This document shows positions 25,347 through 34,075 of a DNA stretch of 64,000 bases, in pieces (position 1 is the stretch's first letter; the number at the start of each line of letters is the position of its first letter). The DNA is taken from the NCBI RefSeq assembly GCF_001429545.1, contig NZ_LMSP01000001.1, forward strand, positions 28,983-92,982, written 5' to 3'. A program made the position numbers and the translations under genes. The notes under the pieces were generated by a model. That model was not told the origin of the DNA, did not search any database, and saw only the letters and a program-made list of their open reading frames with translations. This DNA comes from Paenibacillus sp. Soil787. Its GTDB lineage: Bacteria; Bacillota; Bacilli; Paenibacillales; NBRC-103111.

Positions 25347-26403
25347 CACAAAGGTTCCACAAGGCCCAATACGATTAATGGTCAGGGTGTACCGATATAT
25401 TTTACCGGACGTAAGCGATCAGCTTTCCATATGGAAATCAAAGGCGGGAAATATACCAGATAACGAGCTGCGCACTCAAGCACTAGCCAGCATCGCAACG
25501 AAACAATTTCATTGTCAAGGTGGCGCTGTTTATGCGGCTGCTAATTTGTCGATGCGTCATGTACTCATCCCGCTTATTGTTGCTTTCCAAACGATTAGCG
25601 ATTATTTAGATAATCTCTGTGATCGCAGCACATCCTTGGACCCGCAGGATTTCCGTCAATTGCACCAATCCATGTTGGATGCTGTTGATCCTTCTAAGCC
25701 TTTGAACGATTACTATGCATACAGACAAGAGAAAGAGGACGGAAACTATTTAACAGAACTCGTCCAAAAGTGTCAGTCTTGTATTAGTCTGCTTCCGTCA
25801 TATACACAAGTAACCGATCAGGTGCGAGATTTCGTGGCCTTATACTGTGATTTACAAGTGTACAAGCATATTCGCAAGGATATGCGGGAGCCTGAGCTTC
25901 ATCAGTGGTGGGATCAACATCATCATAGGTACAGCCAAATTTCTTGGAATGAATTTGCGGCAGCCACTGGTTCAACGTTAGGCATGTTTATGCTTTTCCT
26001 TGCAGCTTGTGATCCTCATTTGAGTGAAAAGCAGGTCGATTCGATACGGGAGGCTTATTTCCCCTATGTGTGCGCGCTGCATATTTTACTTGATTATTTA
26101 ATCGACCAGGAAGAAGATATTTTGGGTGGTGACCTGAACTTTTGCAGTTATTATGAATCTATGGAAGCAACCGTTGAGAGAATTGCCTTTATCGTGCAAG
26201 AAGCTCGCAGCAAAATTTTGTTCTTGGAACATCCGCGATTTCATCGTATGATAATCGAAGGTTTGCTTGCGCTCTATTTGTCGGATCCCAAGGTCAACGG
26301 CCAATACCAAGTGAAGAAAATATCGAAGCGTCTTATGAAAAATAGTCCATTAACCCGGTTATTTTTCTGGCTAAATAGCATGTACATCCGTACGTCATCA
26401 TGA
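25324..26403 (+). CDS. ytpB: Tetraprenyl-beta-curcumene synthase family protein (YtpB, DUF2600)
   Basis: A 359-residue all-helical terpene synthase of the large-terpene type. The Asp-rich metal-binding stretch is SDYLDNLCDR, and an acidic LLDYLIDQEED lies near residue 260. B. subtilis YtpB cyclises a C35 prenyl diphosphate to tetraprenyl-beta-curcumene, a precursor of sesquarterpenes found in spores. The longer frame begins at 25234, but TTG 25324 has GGAGG 8 nt upstream (25311-25315) and restores the usual length. It overlaps the previous gene by 23 nt. Confidence 0.87.
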   Translation: MKQLDRSSTKVPQGPIRLMVRVYRYILPDVSDQLSIWKSKAGNIPDNELRTQALASIATKQFHCQGGAVYAAANLSMRHVLIPLIVAFQTISDYLDNLCDRSTSLDPQDFRQLHQSMLDAVDPSKPLNDYYAYRQEKEDGNYLTELVQKCQSCISLLPSYTQVTDQVRDFVALYCDLQVYKHIRKDMREPELHQWWDQHHHRYSQISWNEFAAATGSTLGMFMLFLAACDPHLSEKQVDSIREAYFPYVCALHILLDYLIDQEEDILGGDLNFCSYYESMEATVERIAFIVQEARSKILFLEHPRFHRMIIEGLLALYLSDPKVNGQYQVKKISKRLMKNSPLTRLFFWLNSMYIRTSS

Positions 26404-26440
26404 ATGACATTCAGAAGAATTTGAAGGAGGATATGAAAAA

Positions 26441-27409
26441 ATGTCAGCAGTAAAATCAATTGCCGTTCTAACAAGCGGCGGAGACTCTCAGGGAATGAAT
26501 GCTGCCGTCCGTGCGGTAGTAAGAAGCGCGTTATTCCATGGTCTCGAAGTCTATGCCGTACAACGTGGATACCATGGTTTAATTAACGATGATATTCGCC
26601 AAATGGATTTGCGCAGTGTTGGAGATATCATTCAACGTGGGGGGACCATTCTACAAACGGCTCGCTGCAAAGAGTTTTTAACGCTAGAAGGCCAACAAAT
26701 TGCAGCCGAAAACTTACGTAAACGCGGTATCGATGGATTAGTCGTTATTGGTGGAGATGGATCTTATCAAGGTGCCAATAAGCTAAGCAAGTTGGGCATC
26801 AAAACGATGGGTCTGCCTGGTACAATTGATAATGACATCCCATTCACTGATTTTACGATCGGTTTTGATACGGCAGTAAGCATTGTTGTGGATGCGATCA
26901 ATAAGCTTCGTGATACGATGACATCGCATGAACGTTCATCTGTCGTAGAAGTCATGGGACGTCATTGCGGTGAGATCGCGCTCTACGCTGGATTAGCTAG
27001 TGGTGCGGAAACGATTATCGTTCCTGAGGTTGAAGTCGACATTAATGAAGTGGCTAACCGTATGAAGGATAACTTCTCCCATGGCAAACGTCACAGTATT
27101 ATTCTCGTTGCTGAAGGAGCGGGAACAGGTGATGGGATTGCTAAGCAGATTAACGAGTCTGTTGGTATTGAGCCTCGTGTAACTGTTCTTGGCCATATTC
27201 AACGCGGCGGAGCTCCTACGCATAATGACCGAATCTTGGCAAGCCGTCTCGGTGATTTCGCAGTACGTAAGCTCATGGAAGGCGATTCTTCCAAAGCATG
27301 CGGTGTGATTAAAGGGGAACTAGTAGCTACCGATATTGATTTAGTTGTCAAAACAAAGCGTCCTTTTAATACAGAACTTTATGAATTGGCAAGTCGTTTA
27401 TCCCAGTAG
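26441..27409 (+). CDS. pfkA: ATP-dependent 6-phosphofructokinase
   Basis: A 322-residue bacterial PFK. The ATP loop is LTSGGDSQGMNAAV; most PfkA proteins have APGMN at these positions. GGDGSYQGA, the catalytic PGTIDND, EVMGRHCG and HIQRGGAPT are present. It phosphorylates fructose 6-phosphate to the 1,6-bisphosphate in glycolysis. AAGGAGG precedes the ATG by 9 nt. It is not next to pykA or accA as in Bacillus; it follows ytpB, 37 nt downstream. Confidence 0.94.
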   Translation: MSAVKSIAVLTSGGDSQGMNAAVRAVVRSALFHGLEVYAVQRGYHGLINDDIRQMDLRSVGDIIQRGGTILQTARCKEFLTLEGQQIAAENLRKRGIDGLVVIGGDGSYQGANKLSKLGIKTMGLPGTIDNDIPFTDFTIGFDTAVSIVVDAINKLRDTMTSHERSSVVEVMGRHCGEIALYAGLASGAETIIVPEVEVDINEVANRMKDNFSHGKRHSIILVAEGAGTGDGIAKQINESVGIEPRVTVLGHIQRGGAPTHNDRILASRLGDFAVRKLMEGDSSKACGVIKGELVATDIDLVVKTKRPFNTELYELASRLSQ

Positions 27410-27479
27410 GTCTACATTGGAACAAACGCTATTGACCTGTATCATATCTTCGCTTATAATATCGAACAAATACAAAGCG

Positions 27480-27690
27480 ACATTAGGTCTGTGAAGAGCA
27501 TCCAACTCGGAGACGTTCATGATCGGTAAGGCGCGGGATACTGCGCTCTACTCTAAATAAACCGGCACCGCCCGTTATCGCGGAACCAAGCGGATGATGA
27601 CATATTGATGTCATCATCAAGTTGGGTGGCACCGCGAGCAGAACGCTCCTCGTCCCAATCGGACAGGGGCGTTCTTTGTCTTTTTCCAAT
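27480..27690 (+). promoter_or_regulatory. T-box leader of serS
   Basis: The T-box sequence TGGGTGGCACCGCG is at 27623-27636. A stem III hairpin (GATGATGACA..TGTCATCATC) lies just before it. The terminator, GAACGCTCCT with AGGGGCGTTC plus TTTGTCTTTTT, is at 27641-27687. In stem I, AGAGC pairs with GCTCT (27545-27549), and TCT at 27552-27554 next to it is a candidate serine specifier. Uncharged tRNA-Ser would pair with the T-box and prevent termination upstream of serS. Confidence 0.93.
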
Positions 27691-27715
27691 AGTAGAAAAG
27701 GAAGCGGTGAGCGGT

Positions 27716-28999
27716 ATGTTGGATATCAAATGGATTCGAATGCATCAGGATCAAGTGAAGGAAGCGGCCCAAAATAAAGGAGTAGAATGTCCCCTTGATG
27801 AGCTGCTTGAGGTAGATGAGAAGAAAAGGCTGCTGCATCAACAAGTGGATCAGCTGCGTACAGAACGGAATCGCGCATCTGCTCAGATTGCGCAGTGTAT
27901 GACTGATCAGAAAAAGGGAGAAGCCGAAGCTTTGAAAGATCAGGTTCGCGGCTGGAACCCAATATTGACGAAGTACGAAGAGGGGCTTGCGAAACTGGAG
28001 GATCGGTTCAAGGAGCTAATGCTTGCGGTACCGAATCTCGCTTCACCTGAAACGCCAATCGGGGCTACCGATCAAGATAATGTTGTACGAAAAGTAGTGG
28101 GTCAGCCTACCTCGTTTGAATTTGAGCCTCGTGATCACATGCAAATCGGTGAGGAGTTGGATTTATTCGATTTCCCCCGCGGAGTGAAGGTGGCTGGAAG
28201 CCGGAATTACTACCTCAAAGGGATGGGACTATACTTACACAGAGCTGTTCAACAGCTTGCTCTTGATCTGCTATCAGACCGAGGCTTCACGGTGATGGAT
28301 GTCCCTCTGATGGTGCGGGAAGAGACGCTGCAGAATGCGGGCTTCTTCCCCGCCGGGAAGGACCAGACCTATGAATTGCAGGATGAACATAAATGGTTAG
28401 TTGGCACATCGGAAGGTCCGTTGGTTTCCTATTATGCGGATGAAATAATAGATTTATCGAAGGGGCCGATACAACTGGCAGCTGTATCGAATTGTTTCCG
28501 TAAAGAAGCCGGTTCGGCAGGTAGAGATGTACGAGGATTATATCGTGTGCATCAATTTGCCAAAGTTGAGCAGGTCATTCTTTGTGAGAATGATCCCGCT
28601 GTTGCTGATCAAATGTTAGATCAAATTACACGGAATGCCGAAGATATTCTAGATTTACTTGAGCTTCCTTATCGTGTCGTTGCTGTATGTACTGGAGATA
28701 TGGGCGCCAAAAACTACAAGCAGTATGACATTGAGACATGGATGCCAAGCCGGAATAGCTATGGCGAAACGCACTCGTCGTCAAGCCTTCTTGACTTTCA
28801 AGCTCGCCGCAGCGGCTTACGTTATAGAGATAAGAACGGTGAACTGCGTTATTGCTATACCCTGAACAATACGGCTGTAGCCACACCTAGAATTCTAATT
28901 CCATTACTTGAGAATCATCAGCGAGCAGATGGTTCAATATATCTGCCAGCAGCTCTGAGACCTTATATGAGAGGGCTTGCTGTCATTCCGAATAAATAA
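27716..28999 (+). CDS. serS: Seryl-tRNA synthetase, divergent paralogue type
   Basis: A 427-residue class II synthetase. An N-terminal coiled-coil arm (about 30-105) binds the long variable arm of tRNA-Ser. Motif 2 is FRKEAGSAGRDVRGLY and motif 3 is NNTAVATPRILI. The acceptor-site loop reads GTSEGPLVSYYADEI where canonical SerRS has a TAEVPVTN-like stretch, and ETHSSSSLLDFQARR replaces EVSSCSNFxDFQARR. This could be a second SerRS. The ATG at 27716 follows AGGAAG by 11 nt, downstream of the T-box terminator. Confidence 0.9.
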   Translation: MLDIKWIRMHQDQVKEAAQNKGVECPLDELLEVDEKKRLLHQQVDQLRTERNRASAQIAQCMTDQKKGEAEALKDQVRGWNPILTKYEEGLAKLEDRFKELMLAVPNLASPETPIGATDQDNVVRKVVGQPTSFEFEPRDHMQIGEELDLFDFPRGVKVAGSRNYYLKGMGLYLHRAVQQLALDLLSDRGFTVMDVPLMVREETLQNAGFFPAGKDQTYELQDEHKWLVGTSEGPLVSYYADEIIDLSKGPIQLAAVSNCFRKEAGSAGRDVRGLYRVHQFAKVEQVILCENDPAVADQMLDQITRNAEDILDLLELPYRVVAVCTGDMGAKNYKQYDIETWMPSRNSYGETHSSSSLLDFQARRSGLRYRDKNGELRYCYTLNNTAVATPRILIPLLENHQRADGSIYLPAALRPYMRGLAVIPNK

Positions 29000-29000
29000 A

Positions 29001-29048
29001 ATAACGTACCCATCTCTAGAAGTTCCACTTTGGGAGGGGGTACGTTAT
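29001..29048. terminator. Hairpin between convergent serS and dehydrogenase genes
   Basis: ATAACGTACCC pairs with GGGTACGTTAT. T runs are weak on both sides, so its strength as a terminator is uncertain. Confidence 0.5.
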
Positions 29049-29054
29049 CGTATA

Positions 29055-30008
29055 TTAATAACCTTCTGTTAAATCAACGACATTCATCATTTCGGTGCCA
29101 TCTAAAATAGCTCTCACATTATGATAGAAAATGGTGGAAACTCGCTCTGTGTAGTGAGCGGAAGATCCAGCGATATGCGGAGTAAGGATAACATTATCCA
29201 TGTTCCATAGGGGAGAAGTTGCCGGTAAAGGCTCCTGCTCAAAAACATCGAGTGCAGCACCTGCCAGCTTGCCTTCTTGCAGCGCATGGATCAAATCCTC
29301 TTCATCAATGACATCACCGCGAGCCAAATTGATTAAGAAAGCACTTGGTTTCATTAAGCGAAGATGTTCTTTGGTCAAGAAGCCTCGCGTTTTAGCTGTG
29401 CTAGGCAGTAGAAGAACGACGAAATCACTTTGTGAAAGCAAAGTCGTTAAACCTTCTTCTCCGCAGACCGTCGAATCGAAAGCTGGCCCAGGCGAACCGG
29501 AACGATTCAAACCAATGACAGTCATATCAAAGGCCTTAGCTTTGCGAGCAACAGCTTCGCCGATTGCACCAGCACCAATAATGCCAATCGTTTTACCGTA
29601 AAGCTCATCGAAACTGACTTGATTGTCCCATACTTTACTTTGCTGACGCTCATGGAGAAGATTCGCTTTACGAACCCATTGCAGCATGAGACTTAGCGTA
29701 AATTCACTCATCTGGATCGTATGTACCCCACGGGCATTGGTCAGTATGACATTACGCATGGCTAACTCTTGTAGTGGGAGTTTATCAACGCCGGCAGATA
29801 TGGTTTGCATCCATTTCAGCTTGGTCGCCTGTTTGAGGGCGTCCGGATTCAGGCGGCCAGCCGTGATAATTACATCTGCATCTGCAATATGTTCACCAGC
29901 TTCACTTGAAGATTTAAACCAACGAAATTGGCAGCGTTCCTTCAAGTCTTGCGGCATCTGCTCTTGCATGGAAGTCAAATCCATCCCAGTAATGGCGACA
30001 ATATTCAT
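29055..30008 (-). CDS. D-2-hydroxyacid dehydrogenase (NAD-dependent)
   Basis: A 317-residue protein with the N-terminal catalytic and central Rossmann layout of the D-isomer family. The nucleotide loop is GIIGAGAIGEA near residue 143. Catalytic Arg (NLARGDVI), Glu (FEQEPLP) and His (LTPHIAGSS) are all present. Substrates in this family range over glyoxylate, hydroxypyruvate and phosphoglycerate; the sequence does not decide. AGGAG lies about 10 nt before the ATG. Confidence 0.88.
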   Translation of the reverse strand: MNIVAITGMDLTSMQEQMPQDLKERCQFRWFKSSSEAGEHIADADVIITAGRLNPDALKQATKLKWMQTISAGVDKLPLQELAMRNVILTNARGVHTIQMSEFTLSLMLQWVRKANLLHERQQSKVWDNQVSFDELYGKTIGIIGAGAIGEAVARKAKAFDMTVIGLNRSGSPGPAFDSTVCGEEGLTTLLSQSDFVVLLLPSTAKTRGFLTKEHLRLMKPSAFLINLARGDVIDEEDLIHALQEGKLAGAALDVFEQEPLPATSPLWNMDNVILTPHIAGSSAHYTERVSTIFYHNVRAILDGTEMMNVVDLTEGY

Positions 30009-30033
30009 TGCATTTCAACTCCTTTAATGTTAA

Positions 30034-30066
30034 CACCCCGAGAGCTCTTAGGCTCTCAGGGCGTCT
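30034..30066 (-). terminator. Possible terminator of the DUF4015 gene
   Basis: On the minus strand ACGCCCTGAGAGCC pairs with GCTCTCGGGGTGT across TAAGA. No T run follows, so termination is doubtful; it may be a processing hairpin before the dehydrogenase gene. Confidence 0.35.
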
Positions 30067-30071
30067 CCATC

Positions 30072-31253
30072 TTAGTATTTCACATCGGGTGTGTAGTTGT
30101 TATTGGCGTTCCATAGGAGGAACTCATTCACGCCGTTTTCTTTCAACGCACGAATTTGTTCTTCCACTTCATGTTTACCGTACTTGATATAGCCAGACAC
30201 CCAAGAAGCTGTGAAATCTTGAATCCAAGGTCGAACAACCGGCTTCCAACCTTTCTTGTCAATGGCTTCCAGCTTCTTGATTGTGTCCTTAGATGCTCCA
30301 TCGATAGTGACAAAAGGTGCTGCATCCGGTACTTTGGAGCCAAACCAGCCTGTGCTGTAATGACTTGGATAAATCATGGGAGCGATGACATCGACATTTT
30401 GAGAGATTTTCTCGAAATCTTGACCAATGCCTTCGGCTGCCGGAACAGAGGCCGCATAACCAAAAATATCAACAGATACACGAACACCAAGCGGCTGCAA
30501 TTGTTCTTTGGCATATTTGACGAAGGAAGCAACAGCATCAATACGTGAACGTTCATCCTTGGTATACTTGAGAATGTCAGCTCTTTTCTCGAAACCTTCC
30601 GGGAATCGGACGTAGTCGAATTGAATTTCTTTAAATCCAGCTTTTACGGCTTCTTTAGCAACTGCGATATTGTAATCCCATACTTCTTTGTTATACGGAT
30701 TTACGAAGCTGTCCGGCGGGTTTTTACCGTTGCCCCATAGAGTTCCATCTGGGTTGACGAAAGACCATTCTGGTTTCTTCTTGGCAAGAACCGTGTCCTT
30801 GAATACAACGATACGGCCAATTGGATAAATGTGATGTTCGTTCAAGGTACTCATTAAACCAGGCATATCACCAATAATTTTCTCTGTCGTTCCCATCGCC
30901 TCAAGCTCTGCGTTCCCTGTTTGCCAAGTGATGTAACCCCAATCATCCTTAACATCGATAACCATTGAGTTAAGTTCTGTGTCGTCTAGGAGCTTTACAA
31001 GTGTGTTTAGACGTGAACCTCCAGCACTATGGGCTGTTGCGTAAATACCTTTAACAATGGGAGCATCCTTCTGTGGGTCCTGTTTGTTAACTGGAGCGAG
31101 TGGATCCATCTCTTGGGACGGATTGGGTTGAACGATCGCAACGGCATTCTTTGCATTCAGAGAAGCTTGCACGAGCTGTTCAAAGCTGGCATCCGGGTTA
31201 GCGGCCGTTACATTGCCCCAGATTAGGGCAAGTGAAGCAAGTAATATTTCCAT
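30072..31253 (-). CDS. Putative secreted glycoside hydrolase (DUF4015)
   Basis: A 393-residue protein with a hydrophobic N-terminus (MEILLASLALIWGNVTA) that may be a short signal peptide, a linker to about residue 65, then a TIM-barrel DUF4015 domain. Family motifs are KGIYATAHSAG, VIDVKDDWGYITW, QFDYVRFPEG and VSVDIFGYA, with acidic residues at barrel-strand ends as in glycosidases. The substrate, probably a cell-wall or extracellular polysaccharide, is unknown. AGAGG lies 11 nt before the ATG. Confidence 0.82.
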   Translation of the reverse strand: MEILLASLALIWGNVTAANPDASFEQLVQASLNAKNAVAIVQPNPSQEMDPLAPVNKQDPQKDAPIVKGIYATAHSAGGSRLNTLVKLLDDTELNSMVIDVKDDWGYITWQTGNAELEAMGTTEKIIGDMPGLMSTLNEHHIYPIGRIVVFKDTVLAKKKPEWSFVNPDGTLWGNGKNPPDSFVNPYNKEVWDYNIAVAKEAVKAGFKEIQFDYVRFPEGFEKRADILKYTKDERSRIDAVASFVKYAKEQLQPLGVRVSVDIFGYAASVPAAEGIGQDFEKISQNVDVIAPMIYPSHYSTGWFGSKVPDAAPFVTIDGASKDTIKKLEAIDKKGWKPVVRPWIQDFTASWVSGYIKYGKHEVEEQIRALKENGVNEFLLWNANNNYTPDVKY

Positions 31254-31362
31254 GATGTATAAGTCCTCTCCAATCTTTGATTCTAGCTTTTATTATAAAG
31301 CAAGCGGGAAACTACGCACAGAGGAAATTTGTAAAGTTATGTAGAAAGAAGGTAGTCGCCCA

Positions 31363-32517
31363 TTGAAACTTGATAAACAAATTATTTCATTATCTGGCGT
31401 TAACTTTTTTTACTATGCATCTAGTGCTATTTTATTGCCCTATTTACCTTTATATTTGCAAAGTAAGGGCTATTCAGCTAGCGAGATTGGACTCTTAATG
31501 ATGATTGGTCCATTCGTCTCCATATTCGCACAGCCATTCTGGGGATATGTCAGCGACCGATTCAACTCGGTAAGGAATATCGTATTTTTACTTTGGAGCC
31601 TTTCCTTACTAGGAAGTTTAGGCTTGTTTTTAACAAAAGGCTTCGGGCTTACACTGGGATTTATTTTAATGCTTTATTTTTTCTTGCTGCCATCGATTCC
31701 ACTCATCGACAATTTGGTTGTCAAATCAACTGCGCAGCGTGGGATGTCGTATGGATCCGTCCGATTATGGGGTTCTATCGGATTCTCGGGTGTTGCTTTA
31801 ATTTCAGGTCTTTTACTCGAAGAATTAGGCGGAGTAGCCAACATACCTTATTTTTATTGGGCGTTATGGATCTTCCCATTTCTACTGCTTGCGTTTATCA
31901 AAGACGAGAAGGGCAGCGGACAGCGAATAACATTAAGTACGATCGGTACTATTTTCAAAAATAAAAACTTCTTATGGTTTATGGTCATGGTTCTGATGAT
32001 ATCCATTCCACATCGAATGAACGATGCACTATTAGGATTATATCTGAATAAATTAGGTGCTACGGACTCTATGGTCAGCTGGGCATGGGCCATTGCGGCA
32101 TGCACAGAAATTCCGGTATTTGCCTATATCAATCGGTACATACATCGTTATCATGAACTGACCATCTTAGGCCTCGTTTCGGTCTTGTACACGATGCGTT
32201 GGTTACTCTACACACTCTTCAGCGATCCATGGGTGCTTCTTGGTTTGCAGACGGCACATATGGTCACCTTTGCTGTTCTGTGGATCGTTGCTGTACAGTA
32301 TGTCGTGCGACTTCTTCCGGAGCAATTTGGCTCAACGGGTCAATCCATTCTTGCGATGGTGTTCATGGGATTAGCAGGCATTATCGGCGGTTCGGTCGGC
32401 GGATGGTTGAGTGAGCAGTGGGGAGGCGCAAGCATGTATGTGTTTGCATCAGTCATGTCGGCCATAGCAGCAGGCATGTTCTTCGGTACTCAAGCTGTAA
32501 TGCGTAGAAGAAGCTAA
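31363..32517 (+). CDS. MFS transporter (MFS_1-like / PPP family), second copy
   Basis: A 384-residue 12-helix transporter, paralogue of 21602-22786 with shared helix and loop signatures (LYLNKLGATDS, AACTEIPVF, YGSVRLWGSIGF). Starts at TTG with AGAAGG upstream. It stands alone and is followed by a bidirectional terminator. Substrate unknown. Confidence 0.82.
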   Translation: MKLDKQIISLSGVNFFYYASSAILLPYLPLYLQSKGYSASEIGLLMMIGPFVSIFAQPFWGYVSDRFNSVRNIVFLLWSLSLLGSLGLFLTKGFGLTLGFILMLYFFLLPSIPLIDNLVVKSTAQRGMSYGSVRLWGSIGFSGVALISGLLLEELGGVANIPYFYWALWIFPFLLLAFIKDEKGSGQRITLSTIGTIFKNKNFLWFMVMVLMISIPHRMNDALLGLYLNKLGATDSMVSWAWAIAACTEIPVFAYINRYIHRYHELTILGLVSVLYTMRWLLYTLFSDPWVLLGLQTAHMVTFAVLWIVAVQYVVRLLPEQFGSTGQSILAMVFMGLAGIIGGSVGGWLSEQWGGASMYVFASVMSAIAAGMFFGTQAVMRRRS

Positions 32518-32521
32518 ACGT

Positions 32522-32557
32522 AAAAAAACACCCGGTAGCAAATTAGCCGGGTGTTTG
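32522..32557. terminator. Bidirectional terminator between MFS and tatA
   Basis: AAACACCCGG pairs with CCGGGTGTTT around TAGCAAATTAG, with an A run on the left and T on the right. Confidence 0.85.
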
Positions 32558-32560
32558 GAC

Positions 32561-32797
32561 TTATTTCTGAACTTGTCCTGATTCAGTTTTCGTGACTTCT
32601 GCAGGATTAATCTCTTTACGAACCGGTACAGGCTGATCATCAGTAGCTGTATTACCGCTATTTCCATTCGTTGCATCTTTAAATTCACGAAACATTTTGC
32701 CAAAACCTCTGCCAAGTTCAGGCAGTTTATTAGGCCCAAACAAAAGAAGGGCAACAATTGCAATTAAGATGATGTGCCAAGGAGATAATGCTCCCAT
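32561..32797 (-). CDS. tatA: Twin-arginine translocase subunit TatA
   Basis: A 78-residue protein with one N-terminal membrane helix (WHIILIAIVALLLF), then the invariant FGPNKLPELG hinge and an amphipathic helix (RGFGKMFREFK), ending in a polar tail. ATG 32797 has GGAGGT 7 nt upstream; the ATG at 32812 overlaps that site. TatA forms the export pore for folded proteins. No tatC is in the window. Confidence 0.93.
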   Translation of the reverse strand: MGALSPWHIILIAIVALLLFGPNKLPELGRGFGKMFREFKDATNGNSGNTATDDQPVPVRKEINPAEVTKTESGQVQK

Positions 32798-32913
32798 TCC
32801 AGACACCTCCATTAGTTTATCTTAGTTCTAGTATACCATGATCTTATCATAACCTATATACCCTAATTATTACAAACTCAATAACATTAATTGAATAAAG
32901 CGATAGTTAACCC

Positions 32914-33064
32914 AGGATAAACGACTACGTCGTCCTTCTGGGAAGAGCGCGTTTGTCAAGGTAGATGCGAAGCAAAAGTATAACACTTATACTTTCTGCC
33001 CTGAAAATTAAAGATTTTCATTCATCAGTGGTGCCGCAACGCGGCATGGAAGTCTTATCTACAG
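32914..33064 (-). repeat. Dispersed element I, full copy (minus orientation)
   Basis: Read on the minus strand it starts GTAGATAAGACTTCCATG and ends GGACGACGTAGTCGTTTATCCT. It is about 150 bp and nearly identical to 53952-54100. Inside are a long inverted repeat around AAGTATAA/TTATACTT and the terminal ACGAC/GTCGT hairpin. It has no open frame. Confidence 0.85.
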
Positions 33065-33098
33065 AAAAAGACGCCCCTTAATGATAAAGGGCGTCTTT
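33065..33098 (-). terminator. Terminator of the small gene at 33078
   Basis: AAAAAGACGCCC pairs with GGGCGTCTTT; on the minus strand the stem ends in a T run. The gene's stop codon falls inside the hairpin. Confidence 0.75.
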
Positions 33099-33266
33099 AT
33101 GATGTTCCGTAATGCTGAACTGAATAATTTCCATGACATCTTCTGCTTCGAGCGCCTCAATGCCAAACCGGAGGACGATCTCGGAGTCCAGCTCATAGCT
33201 GGTTAAGAAGGGGTACAACTCGGGTGTTAATTTCATTACAATCCTGGATAATTTGACTGTCTCCAC
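33078..33266 (-). CDS. Unknown small acidic protein (62 residues)
   Basis: Soluble, acidic, with a helical C-terminal half (EALEAEDVMEIIQF). GTG 33266 has GGAAGGG about 8 nt upstream; ATG 33272 is too near that site and the frame's upstream ATG at 33371 adds unlikely sequence. A terminator overlaps its 3' end. Family not recognised. Confidence 0.55.
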   Translation of the reverse strand: METVKLSRIVMKLTPELYPFLTSYELDSEIVLRFGIEALEAEDVMEIIQFSITEHHKDALYH

Positions 33267-33408
33267 AAGCATCACCCTTCCAATCAAAAGATTAGAATAA
33301 GAACTACGCCTGAACCACTCACGATGAAAACCAGAACTATATGAAATTATTATCATTATAACACAATTCAACTTGGAATAAAGAGGCGGATTGCACGATT
33401 ACTCTCCA

Positions 33409-33606
33409 TATAAGAAAGATAGTTTTCGATTTCCGGAAATAACTATCTTATTGGCGACAAATCCTTCTTAATATAGGGATCTTTGGTCGTAGACCAAAGT
33501 CTCTCCGCATATGTGGATCTTTGGTCGGAGACTAAAGTCTCTCTTTGTTAAGCGCGGTCGCTCTTCTTTTTGAATAGCCTTGATAGAGGGTTTCCCCCAA
33601 AAAAAG
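33409..33606. repeat. Dispersed element II, copy with internal tandem insertion
   Basis: Shares ATAAGAAAG, then CTTATTGGCGA, then GCGCGGTC and GATAGAGG in order with 40021-40130. Between the halves are two copies of a roughly 40-bp unit, each with an inverted repeat (CTTTGGTCGTAGACCAAAG and CTTTGGTCGGAGACTAAAG). Between 33267 and 34341 I find this element, the inverted-repeat array at 33898 and no gene. Confidence 0.65.
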
Positions 33607-33897
33607 GGGTTTATACATTTTTGGGGTTTGGGACAAGCGAAGCTTACCGCCTGTTTAGCATCGTTAGCTACAGACATAGCTTGAGCCGAGTGAGAATGTG
33701 GATATATCCAAAGCCATTTGGTAAGTGACTATTTTCTCTAACGGTTTCGGTTTCTTATTCGTTGGAGAAAAAGGAAACAAGTAAGCATGTTGTAAGCCTT
33801 GTATTCAAGGACTACGTAAGACGTTTTCTCAAAAGAAAATATAAATGTTTTGGGTTGGCACGAGCTTTAACGAGAAGAAGTGACTATGGTTGTGATA

Positions 33898-34075
33898 ACT
33901 GCAATAATACATGCTTTTCTTTTTTGAAATAGTTCCTATTCGTAAATTCCTGCAATTGTGCAGGCTTTTACGGTCATTTCTTATTTCAGGATGGAAAAGC
34001 TAAAAAATTCCTGCATAATCGCAGGCTTTTCTTCTTTTTAATCGATTTTAGCAAAAATACCTGCACTTTCGCAGT
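33898..34075. repeat. Array of four phased short inverted repeats (locus ii)
   Basis: Sites at 33898 (degenerate, ACTGCA..TACATG), 33949 (CCTGCAATTGTGCAGG, perfect), 34010 (CCTGCATAATCGCAGG) and 34060 (CCTGCACTTTCGCAG after A). Spacings are 51, 61 and 50 bp, matching the other two loci though the arms differ. Three sites are followed by CTTTT or similar. Function unknown. Confidence 0.7.
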
